Source: an uncultured Gammaproteobacteria bacterium
GTDB taxonomy: Bacteria > Pseudomonadota > Gammaproteobacteria > UBA9214
Assembly: GCA_905480305.1 (NCBI GenBank)
Contig: CAJQPV010000285.1
Location: 1 to 5,094, forward strand
Direction: 5' to 3'
DNA: 5,094 nt
The position numbers and the translations under genes were made by a program. Shown here piece after piece: positions 1 to 5,094 of the stretch (position 1 is the stretch's first letter; each line of letters starts with the position of its first letter). The notes under the pieces were generated by a model. The model saw only the letters and a list, made by a program, of their open reading frames with translations. It was not told where the DNA came from and did not search any database.

Positions 1-514
1 TCAGCACCGGGCCAATCAGGATAACGCTTAGGTAATTACTGAAACGTTGCGAGAGTGCACGCAAACTGTCGATTTGCCAGACGAAATTAAAGGCTGATTC
101 AATTTTTTGCAGCAGTGAAATTACTGTGTAAATCAGCAGGGCAAAACCAATCGAGCCCAACACACCTACCTGAACATTCTCGACAAAGCTGACAATCTTG
201 TCTGTGATTTCTACGCCACTCGGACCAAGTGGCAATAATAGATTGTAGAGCAGCACCTCGATCTTGTTGTGAACACCAAAACCCTTGAGTACCGAGAAAC
301 TCACTGCCAGTAACGGCACAATCGACAGCAAGGTTGTATAAACAAGACTCATTGCCCGCAGGTTCAGCTGACCACCCAGCAATTCCCTGAACAGCATGTG
401 CAATACCCGCAGCACAAACACCAGCAGTTTACGCAACCCGGCCAGGTCCCGCAGATCATCATCCCAGACAAAGCCGTTCAGAGACTCCAGTAATCGCCGT
501 ATCCCGAGAATCAT
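1..514 (-). CDS. YihY/BrkB family inner-membrane protein, N-terminal part (runs off left edge)
   Basis: The reverse strand reads open from ATG at 514-512 to the window edge, giving 171 residues with no stop. Residues 53-79 (RAMSLVYTTLLSIVPLLAVS and following) match the first membrane segment of the YihY/BrkB family, and a second hydrophobic stretch lies at about 116-135. The cytoplasmic N-terminus is charged (WDDDL at 17-21). E. coli YihY is about 290 residues with six predicted membrane helices, so over a third of the protein is missing here. The family was once annotated as ribonuclease BN, which is now considered wrong; its real role is not settled. The start at 514 has only a weak GGA about 8 bases upstream. 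An in-frame ATG at 562-560 would add 16 residues (MPCQYSGSQ...) that do not look like part of the family. The gene is divergent from the response-regulator gene at 781. The family call is firm, the exact start less so. Confidence 0.85.
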   Translation of the reverse strand, partial: MILGIRRLLESLNGFVWDDDLRDLAGLRKLLVFVLRVLHMLFRELLGGQLNLRAMSLVYTTLLSIVPLLAVSFSVLKGFGVHNKIEVLLYNLLLPLGPSGVEITDKIVSFVENVQVGVLGSIGFALLIYTVISLLQKIESAFNFVWQIDSLRALSQRFSNYLSVILIGPVL

Positions 515-780
515 GCTGTTAATCCGTTGACCATCTTGTGAACCTGAATATTGACAGGGCATCGGCACCCGTTACAGCACCTTAATTCAGCCGTCTGTCA
601 CCCCGTTTTGGGAGCATCATATCACCATCATCCGGTCACTACCCGACCACTCGAAAGGCCGCACAATGACTGCGTATCAGGATACCGGGAACCTTGTTCC
701 ATGCCCGTCAGCATGGTTAAAGATCAGTCCATTTATGCCGATAGGACAGCAAGAAACATTACATCGGGACAGGCGCAACA
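515..780. other. Divergent intergenic region, no convincing gene
   Basis: These 266 bases separate the minus-strand YihY-like gene from the plus-strand response-regulator gene, so promoters for both should lie here. A perfect -35 hexamer TTGACA sits at 551-556 (plus), but the best -10 at 16-bp spacing is TACAGC (573-578), which matches only three of six positions. Nearer the gene, TTGTTC at 694-699 and TTAAAG at 717-722 are 17 bp apart but weak. A small perfect inverted repeat, CCATGC-6 nt-GCATGG, occupies 699-716 between those two elements. The short reading frames here (551-784 and 666-878) show no protein-like composition. I cannot assign a promoter with confidence. Confidence 0.5.
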
Positions 781-2361
781 ATGAGCGAAGAATCAGGCAA
801 GAAGCAGCGGTTATTGATAGTAGACGACTCAAAGGTTATCCGGGTCACAGCTCGCAAGATCCTGCAGGATCACTTTGAGACGGTGGAAGCCGTTGATGGC
901 GAGAATGCCTGGGAATTCCTCAGCAACGAGGAACCTTTCTCACTGGTCGTTTCTGATCTGACCATGCCGGAACTGGATGGTTTCGGCCTGCTGGAACGCA
1001 TCAGAGGCTCCCACATCCCGCATATCCAGAATATCCCGGTCATTGTCATCACCGGCTCCAATGATTCCGAGGCAGTAAAAGAACGCGCCACCACCGCAGG
1101 GGCGACGGATTTTATCGGCAAACCGTTTGACTCGGTCAACCTGCTGGCACGTACACAGGCACTGGCTTCCGCCCATAGCACCACCACCACACTGACAGAA
1201 GAAAATATCGCACTGGAAGATCAGCTAACAACGGACCCGTTAACCGGTCTTGCCAACGAATCGGCATTCATGGACCAGGGCTACCAGCAGCTTTCCTTTG
1301 CTATTCGTCACAAATCCAGCCTCGCTGTTTTTCGTGTTGAAATTGATGACTTCGGCAACCTGTTCAAACAGCACGGCGAGTCCGCCTCTGAATCAATGAT
1401 CAAGGCGGTAGCGACCGTACTGCAGTCCGGCATCCGACATGAAGACATGGCTGCTCGTACCGGTACAGCACGTTTCTCCCTGCTGCTACCCGGCATGAAC
1501 AAGACCGGCATCCGCAATCTTGCCGACCGCATCAACCGTGACATCAGTGCACGCATTCTTAAACAGGGTGATACAAGAATCCGTTTTACCGTCAGCATCG
1601 GTGTTGCCGCACCTGATATTATGCGCGATACACGTTTTGAAGAATTGCTCTCCATTGCAGACAGCCGGCTGGTCTATGCAAGCTCCAGCGGCGGCAACCA
1701 GGTCATCTACGAAGGTTCTGAAACACAGCCTCCGCTACTGCAGGATGCAGCTGAAATAACGGCACCGGCAGAACCGGCACCACTGGTACTTGAAGAGGTC
1801 ACTGCCAGCATACCTGAACCTGTAGAAACTGCAGTGGCAGCAGAATCCGAACTGACACTTGAAGACATCGAAACATTTGAGACAGAAGAAATCACGCTGT
1901 CGGAAGATGCGACACCCTCTATTGAGTGTCGCAGCACCGTAGACCCTGACAGCCAACCTGCAAAATTTTCGGGACCGGTCTCCGAATTGGTTAGCGACGT
2001 GACCCACGGGCCAGCAGTATTCGCCAGCAGCGCATCGGCCAATGAAGCTGGCAACGAAGCTGTCAGTGTGCCGGCAAGTACAGCTGAAACCGACAGCAGC
2101 GCAGAAAGTACCGACCCGTACATCAGTGAAACAATTGTTGTTGGTTTACCAGGCAATGACTTCTTGCCCTATGAATACAAAACAGAAACCGCACAACCGC
2201 CGGCAACAACAGAAGAAGGCGATACTGCTGTCAGCGATGCGGTGCAAACCGCCGCCGATGAGGTACAATCCTTCACCGTTGATGAAGCAGATCCAGGAGA
2301 ACGTCCAGGCTTTTTCCGGCGTCTGCTATCCGGGATTGGTTCGATATTCCGACACTCCTGA
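781..2361 (+). CDS. Response regulator with degenerate (non-catalytic) GGDEF domain and long acidic tail
   Basis: Residues 10-130 form a receiver domain with all key residues: acidic pair D15-D16, phospho-acceptor D59 (SDLTMPELDGF), T91 and K114-P115. A helical linker (about 128-150) leads into a GGDEF-fold domain at about 151-312, marked by DPLTGL (152-157) and VSIGVA (271-276). The signature motif reads GTARF (228-232) instead of GGDEF. The first metal-ligand Asp of the usual DxD is E187, and the usual ND that helps bind guanine is F195-K196. Cyclase activity is therefore not expected. The allosteric I-site motif RxxD is kept as RHED (219-222) at exactly the canonical spacing before the signature. 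Residues 313-505 are an acidic, Ala/Thr/Ser/Pro-rich, probably disordered tail, and the protein ends in a basic, aromatic segment (508-526). The ATG at 781 follows GGGACAGG (766-773), a modest Shine-Dalgarno, and places the receiver domain correctly at the N-terminus. A likely role is a phosphorylation-controlled c-di-GMP receptor or scaffold in the cytoplasm. Domain calls are firm; function is inferred. Confidence 0.9.
   Translation: MSEESGKKQRLLIVDDSKVIRVTARKILQDHFETVEAVDGENAWEFLSNEEPFSLVVSDLTMPELDGFGLLERIRGSHIPHIQNIPVIVITGSNDSEAVKERATTAGATDFIGKPFDSVNLLARTQALASAHSTTTTLTEENIALEDQLTTDPLTGLANESAFMDQGYQQLSFAIRHKSSLAVFRVEIDDFGNLFKQHGESASESMIKAVATVLQSGIRHEDMAARTGTARFSLLLPGMNKTGIRNLADRINRDISARILKQGDTRIRFTVSIGVAAPDIMRDTRFEELLSIADSRLVYASSSGGNQVIYEGSETQPPLLQDAAEITAPAEPAPLVLEEVTASIPEPVETAVAAESELTLEDIETFETEEITLSEDATPSIECRSTVDPDSQPAKFSGPVSELVSDVTHGPAVFASSASANEAGNEAVSVPASTAETDSSAESTDPYISETIVVGLPGNDFLPYEYKTETAQPPATTEEGDTAVSDAVQTAADEVQSFTVDEADPGERPGFFRRLLSGIGSIFRHS
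1908..1933. repeat. Intragenic inverted repeat in the acidic-tail coding region
   Basis: TGCGACAC (1908-1915) and GTGTCGCA (1926-1933) are perfect 8-base complements separated by 10 bases. They lie inside the part of the response-regulator gene that encodes the low-complexity tail (around residues 376-385). The RNA could fold as a hairpin, and two more pairs are possible across a CC bulge. There is no T-run after it, so it is not a typical terminator. It may simply be chance. Confidence 0.4.
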
Positions 2362-2388
2362 CTTCCCCTGATGCAGCAGTAACTCAAT

Positions 2389-2418
2389 AACAAATGGCCG
2401 GTTAATCGGCCATTTGTT
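2389..2418. terminator. Perfect 12-bp hairpin, probable terminator after the response-regulator gene
   Basis: AACAAATGGCCG (2389-2400) pairs perfectly with CGGCCATTTGTT (2407-2418) around a 6-base loop GTTAAT. It begins 27 bases after the stop codon of the response-regulator gene. The lower stem is A/T-rich, so the right arm supplies TTTGTT, followed by TATCC. The T-run is short and broken, which makes the hairpin a plausible but not textbook intrinsic terminator on the plus strand. It separates this gene from yajQ, whose likely -10 box lies 21 bases further on. Confidence 0.7.
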
Positions 2419-2445
2419 TATCCGCCTGCTGAATATGAATATAAT
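2417..2445 (+). promoter_or_regulatory. Probable sigma-70-type promoter of yajQ
   Basis: A perfect -10 hexamer TATAAT lies at 2440-2445. At 17-bp spacing the -35 is TTTATC (2417-2422), which matches only three of six consensus positions. A TG dinucleotide two bases before the -10 is close to, but not in, the extended -10 position. Transcription would start near 2452, leaving a leader of about 40 bases before the yajQ ATG. The -35 overlaps the last two bases of the preceding terminator stem. A second AT-rich box TAAAAT (2463-2468) has no -35 partner. Confidence 0.5.
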
Positions 2446-2482
2446 CAGGCTGTAACAACCGATAAAATATTCCGCTTCATGC

Positions 2483-2487
2483 AGGAG
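2483..2487 (+). promoter_or_regulatory. Ribosome binding site that fixes the yajQ start at 2494
   Basis: AGGAG at 2483-2487 stands 6 bases before the ATG at 2494, which is ideal spacing. It lies inside the reading frame that would begin at the upstream ATG (2479). That upstream ATG is therefore very unlikely to be the real start. The protein from 2494 begins MPSFDIVSE, the standard YajQ N-terminus. Confidence 0.85.
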
Positions 2488-2493
2488 CCTGCC

Positions 2494-2976
2494 ATGCCGT
2501 CCTTTGATATTGTTTCAGAAGTAGACCAGCACGAAGTTGCCAATGCTGTTGATCAAACCAGTCGTGAAGTCGGTACACGCTTTGATTTCAAGGGTACCGA
2601 CACCCGTATTGAGCACAAGGACGCCGCGATAACCATACATGCCGAGAATGAATTCCAGATCAAGCAAGTAGTTGACATACTGCACCAGAAAATGGCCAAA
2701 CGCGGTATTGATATTGCTGCACTTTCACAGGGAAATATTGAAACCACCATCAATAAGGCCATGCTCACAATCACCGTGCAACAGGGCATTGATCAGGACG
2801 CTGCAAGAAAACTGGTAAAGGGCATCAAGGCATCAAAAATCAGGGTCCAGAGCAGCATCCAGGGCGACCGGGTGCGCGTATCCGGCAAGAAGAGAGATGA
2901 TTTACAGAATGTAATCAGCAGGTTAGATGACTTTGACCTGAAATTACCATTGCAAACTATTAATTTCCGGGACTGA
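2494..2976 (+). CDS. yajQ: YajQ family nucleotide-binding protein
   Basis: The product is 160 residues and nearly full family length (E. coli YajQ is 163). It starts MPSFDIVSEVD and carries the conserved GTRFDFKGT (27-35), SGKKRDDLQ (130-138) and the C-terminal NFRD (157-160). YajQ proteins are small cytoplasmic proteins made of two similar alpha/beta (ferredoxin-like) halves. Members bind nucleotides, and the Xanthomonas member XC_3703 is reported to bind c-di-GMP and act with a transcription factor in virulence control; the E. coli role is unclear. The start at 2494 is chosen over the in-frame ATG at 2479 because of the Shine-Dalgarno AGGAG and the family N-terminus. A terminator lies upstream and its own -10 follows, so it is probably a single-gene unit. 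Its position after a predicted c-di-GMP-binding GGDEF protein is suggestive. Whether this member binds c-di-GMP cannot be read from the sequence. Confidence 0.95.
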   Translation: MPSFDIVSEVDQHEVANAVDQTSREVGTRFDFKGTDTRIEHKDAAITIHAENEFQIKQVVDILHQKMAKRGIDIAALSQGNIETTINKAMLTITVQQGIDQDAARKLVKGIKASKIRVQSSIQGDRVRVSGKKRDDLQNVISRLDDFDLKLPLQTINFRD

Positions 2977-3083
2977 GACATCCACCTTCATTGATGACCG
3001 GCTTATTTCGAGCATGCGGTTGTCACAAGGTAAAATCAGTTCCAGCCATGTAAATATCCCGACAAAATCAATGTGCGTCTACA

Positions 3084-3110
3084 GTATCCTTCTAAATTAG
3101 ATTAGAATAC
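3084..3110. promoter_or_regulatory. AT-rich palindrome over the likely fabA -10 box, possible operator
   Basis: TTCTAA (3090-3095) and TTAGAA (3102-3107) are perfect inverted arms around a 6-base centre. GTA (3084-3086) and TAC (3108-3110) extend the symmetry if three bases on the left are skipped. The box TAGAAT (3103-3108), five of six matches to a -10, lies in the right arm and would start transcription about 30 bases before fabA. No good -35 is seen at 16-18 bp (best TACAGT, 3080-3085). ATTAG also repeats in tandem at 3096-3105. The placement fits a repressor site, but it does not resemble the FabR or FadR consensus that I know. Operator function is inference. Confidence 0.4.
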
Positions 3111-3145
3111 CGCGAGTTAACCCAGACAGGTATTCAATCCACACA

Positions 3146-3697
3146 ATGACAAATACAACCCAGGCTGACCAAGCGGCTGCCCCGAAAAGAAAAAGCAGTT
3201 TCTCCTATGAAGAACTGCTTGAATGCGGCAATGCGAAAATGTTCGGCCCGGGCAATGCGCAGCTGCCATTACCGCCAATGTTGATGTGTGACCGGATCAC
3301 CCATATCAGCAATGATGGCGGTGCCCATGGCAAGGGACACATCATTGCCGAGCTGGACGTCAAGCCGGAACTGTGGTTTTTTGGTTGCCATTTCGTCGGT
3401 GACCCGGTCATGCCGGGCTGTCTCGGACTTGATGCCATGTGGCAGCTGGTCGGTTTTTACCTCGGCTGGGCAGGCAGTCCCGGACGTGGTCGCGCACTGG
3501 GTTCGGGGGAAGTCAAATTCACCGGTCAGGTAACCCCTGAAAACAAACTCATTACCTACCGCATTGACATGAAACGCGTCATCCAGCGCAAGCTCAACAT
3601 GGGTATTGCTGATGGCATCATGGAGGTTGACGGTCGTGAAATCTATCATGCCTCCGCCTTGCGGGTAGGCCTGTTTACCACTACATCAAATTTCTAG
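3146..3697 (+). CDS. fabA: 3-hydroxydecanoyl-ACP dehydratase/isomerase FabA
   Basis: This cytoplasmic enzyme dehydrates 3-hydroxyacyl-ACP and, at ten carbons, isomerises trans-2- to cis-3-decenoyl-ACP, the branch point to unsaturated fatty acids. The hot-dog fold signature is almost identical to E. coli Fab[21 protein letters not shown] spans 77-96 and [11 protein letters not shown] follows at 98-108. Catalytic residues are H82 and D96 (E. coli His70 and Asp84). [11 protein letters not shown] and the C-terminal [10 protein letters not shown] also match the family. At 183 residues it is about 11 longer than E. coli FabA; the extra part is a polar, Ala/Lys-rich N-terminus (residues 1-17, with KRKSS). 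No other ATG or GTG lies near the domain start, so 3146 is kept, although its Shine-Dalgarno is poor (the only AGG is 15 bases away). The stop codon sits 10 bases before fabB, forming a fabAB operon. Confidence 0.97.
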   Translation: MTNTTQADQAAAPKRKSSFSYEELLECGNAKMFGPGNAQLPLPPMLMCDRITHISNDGGAHGKGHIIAELDVKPELWFFGCHFVGDPVMPGCLGLDAMWQLVGFYLGWAGSPGRGRALGSGEVKFTGQVTPENKLITYRIDMKRVIQRKLNMGIADGIMEVDGREIYHASALRVGLFTTTSNF

Positions 3698-3707
3698 GAA
3701 GATCACT

Positions 3708-4928
3708 ATGCGTCGTGTCGTCGTTACCGGACTCGGTATTGTCTCCAGCCTCGGAAACAACCTGCAGGAAGTAAGCAGCTCCCTGAAAGAAGGGAAATCC
3801 GGCATTGAAAATATACCGGAATACAAGGAACTCGGTTTTCGCAGCCACGTGGCCGGCACCATCAACATTGATACTGAAGCACTGATTGACCGTAAGCTGC
3901 GTCGCTTCATGGGCAACAGTGCTGCATATAACTATATCGCCATGCAGGAGGCCGTCGACAACTCGGGGCTTGCCGATGACATGATCTCCAATGTTCGCAC
4001 CGGCCTGATTGCCGGTTCCGGCGGCGCATCAACAGAGAATGTAACGCTCGCCGTTGACCTGTTGCGCAAGAAAGGACTACGCCGTGTCGGTCCGTACATG
4101 GTGCCACGCACCATGTCGAGCACCAACTCCGCCTGCCTGGCCACACCGTTCAAGATCCATGGCGTGAACTACTCTATCAGCTCGGCCTGCTCCACCAGTG
4201 CACACTGCATCGGCAATGGCTACGAACTGATCCAGTTCGGCAAGCAGGACATCGTCTTCGCCGGCGGTGGCGAAGAACTGCACTGGTCACTGTCATTGAT
4301 GTTCGATGCCATGGGTGCACTTTCATCCAAGTACAACGAAGCTCCGGAAACGGCATCACGCCCCTACGATGCAACCCGCGACGGCTTCGTCATCGCCGGC
4401 GGAGGCGGCATGCTGGTACTGGAAGAACTCGAGCATGCCAGGGCGCGCGGCGCAACCATCCATGCAGAAATAGTCGGTTACGGTGCCACCTCTGATGGCT
4501 ATGACATGGTGCAACCTTCCGGTGAAGGCGCGGCGCGTTGCATGCAGCAGGCAATGTCCACGGTCGATGAACCGATTGATTACATCAATGCGCACGGCAC
4601 CAGCACACCGGTAGGTGACATGCGCGAGCTGGAAGCAGTGAAAACGGTCTTCGGAGACAACATTCCCAGGATCAATTCCACCAAATCACTATCCGGGCAT
4701 TCGCTCGGGGCCGCCGGTGTGCATGAAGCAATTTACTCACTGTTGATGATGCAGGGAGATTTCCTGAGCGCCTCTGCCAACATCAATGAACTGGATCCGG
4801 CCGGTGAGGGTTTTCCGATCATTCGTGAGCGCATCGACAATGCCGGCACCAACATCATGATGTCCAACAGCTTCGGCTTCGGCGGCACCAATGCCACACT
4901 GATATTCAAACGCTGGCAGGACGGCTGA
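3708..4928 (+). CDS. fabB: Beta-ketoacyl-ACP synthase I FabB
   Basis: This elongating condensing enzyme adds malonyl-ACP units to acyl-ACP and is required to extend the cis-3-decenoyl-ACP made by FabA. It has the thiolase fold with the Cys-His-His triad of the decarboxylating synthases: C161 (SSACSTSAH), H296 ([11 protein letters not shown]) and H331 ([12 protein letters not shown]), with the conserved lysine K326. The C-terminal glycine-rich loop [10 protein letters not shown] is present. Length, 406 residues, equals E. coli FabB, and the N-terminus [13 protein letters not shown] is the usual one. These are FabB rather than FabF features: the pairing with fabA, the [18 protein letters not shown] region and the length. 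AGGAAG overlaps the fabA stop codon and stands 6 bases before the ATG, so translation of the two is probably coupled. A hairpin follows within 11 bases of the stop. Confidence 0.97.
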   Translation: MRRVVVTGLGIVSSLGNNLQEVSSSLKEGKSGIENIPEYKELGFRSHVAGTINIDTEALIDRKLRRFMGNSAAYNYIAMQEAVDNSGLADDMISNVRTGLIAGSGGASTENVTLAVDLLRKKGLRRVGPYMVPRTMSSTNSACLATPFKIHGVNYSISSACSTSAHCIGNGYELIQFGKQDIVFAGGGEELHWSLSLMFDAMGALSSKYNEAPETASRPYDATRDGFVIAGGGGMLVLEELEHARARGATIHAEIVGYGATSDGYDMVQPSGEGAARCMQQAMSTVDEPIDYINAHGTSTPVGDMRELEAVKTVFGDNIPRINSTKSLSGHSLGAAGVHEAIYSLLMMQGDFLSASANINELDPAGEGFPIIRERIDNAGTNIMMSNSFGFGGTNATLIFKRWQDG

Positions 4929-4938
4929 CAAGTCACAG

Positions 4939-4963
4939 CCCGCCTGCTATTCCAGCAGGCGGG
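4939..4963. terminator. GC-rich hairpin at the convergent end of fabAB
   Basis: CCCGCCTGCT (4939-4948) pairs perfectly with AGCAGGCGGG (4954-4963) around the 5-base loop ATTCC. CAG (4936-4938) and CTG (4966-4968) can add three pairs past a GG bulge. No T-run follows on either strand, so it is not a canonical intrinsic terminator; it may act as a Rho-assisted or 3'-end-stabilising structure. It begins 10 bases after the fabB stop. It also covers the final codons and TAG stop of the convergent minus-strand gene, so it would form in both transcripts. Confidence 0.6.
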
Positions 4964-5094
4964 GGCTGCGCGAAGCACGCCAGCCCTGGAAAGACGGATA
5001 CTCGCGATAGGCACCTGAAAGAATATAATCGAGCACGTTGCGCAGACGATAAAACTGCACCACGGAGTCAACGCGCATAATCTCGCTGCCATCG
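4947..5094 (-). CDS. C-terminal end of an unrecognised protein (runs in from right edge)
   Basis: On the reverse strand a frame is open from the window edge to TAG at 4949-4947 and gives the last 48 residues of a protein. It starts DGSEIMRVDSVVQFYRL and ends in WRASRSPRLLE. The composition is balanced, with aromatic and aliphatic residues spaced as in a folded domain, and the frame stops exactly between convergent genes, so I take it as a genuine gene end. The other two reverse frames lack this: one stops early and the other is Cys/Ser-rich and overlaps fabB deeply. I do not recognise the family. It converges on fabB, leaving 18 bases between the two stop codons. Confidence 0.65.
   Translation of the reverse strand, partial: DGSEIMRVDSVVQFYRLRNVLDYILSGAYREYPSFQGWRASRSPRLLE

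Noticed and set aside
551..578. Consensus -35 TTGACA in the divergent gap
   Set aside because: No acceptable -10 at 16-18 bp, and it lies about 225 bases before the gene; not called as a promoter.
551..784. 77-codon plus-strand frame starting TTG, ending over the ATGA of the response-regulator gene
   Set aside because: His/Pro/Arg-rich composition, no Shine-Dalgarno, no recognisable motif; the overlap with the next start is probably chance.
666..878. 70-codon plus-strand frame in the intergenic region
   Set aside because: It runs into the receiver domain in another frame and has no protein-like features.
1707..2156. 149-codon minus-strand frame
   Set aside because: It is antisense to the acidic tail; its Ser/Val/Ala-rich translation is the expected mirror of Glu/Ala/Thr codons.
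2479..2493. Upstream in-frame ATG for yajQ
   Set aside because: The Shine-Dalgarno AGGAG lies after it, and family proteins start at MPSFD.
4733..5092. 119-codon minus-strand frame overlapping the end of fabB
   Set aside because: It overlaps conserved fabB codons for about 200 bases and is Cys/Ser/Arg-rich; the adjacent frame ending at 4947 is a better gene end.
1..5094. A novel defence, mobile or biosynthetic system
   Set aside because: No CRISPR-like repeats, transposase, integrase, toxin-antitoxin pair or attachment sites; four of the six genes belong to well-known families, one has standard domains, and the sixth is only a fragment.

Overview
The window looks like a chromosomal housekeeping segment from a gammaproteobacterium of moderate GC content. 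It carries an adjacent fabA-fabB pair, which is the anaerobic unsaturated fatty acid route typical of this class, a YajQ-family protein, and a YihY/BrkB-type membrane protein. All the proteins are proteobacterial in style. The genus cannot be named from the sequence. There is no sign of mobile DNA, CRISPR, tRNA or rRNA.

Layout from left to right. Bases 1-514 (minus strand) hold the first 171 codons of a YihY/BrkB membrane protein that runs off the left edge. A 266-bp divergent intergenic gap follows. Bases 781-2361 (plus) encode a 526-residue protein: an intact response-regulator receiver domain, a GGDEF-fold domain with a destroyed active site (GTARF) but an intact RxxD motif at the c-di-GMP I-site position, a long acidic low-complexity tail, and a short basic/hydrophobic C-terminus. 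A perfect 12-bp hairpin (2389-2418) ends this unit. A consensus TATAAT lies just after it and serves yajQ (2494-2976). After a 169-bp gap with an AT-rich palindrome over the likely -10, fabA (3146-3697) and fabB (3708-4928) form a tight operon. A GC-rich hairpin closes it and overlaps the last codons and stop of a convergent minus-strand gene, of which only the last 48 residues (4947-5094) are in the window.

Functionally, fabA and fabB introduce and then preserve the cis double bond of unsaturated fatty acids. The most interesting part is the 781-2976 stretch: a probable non-catalytic GGDEF protein with a retained allosteric c-di-GMP site, next to a YajQ family member. Some YajQ proteins are reported to bind c-di-GMP. 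The two genes have separate transcription signals, so a shared pathway is inference only. Nothing here amounts to a clearly new system. The best leads are the predicted c-di-GMP receptor with its possible membrane-binding tail, and the palindrome in the fabA promoter region.
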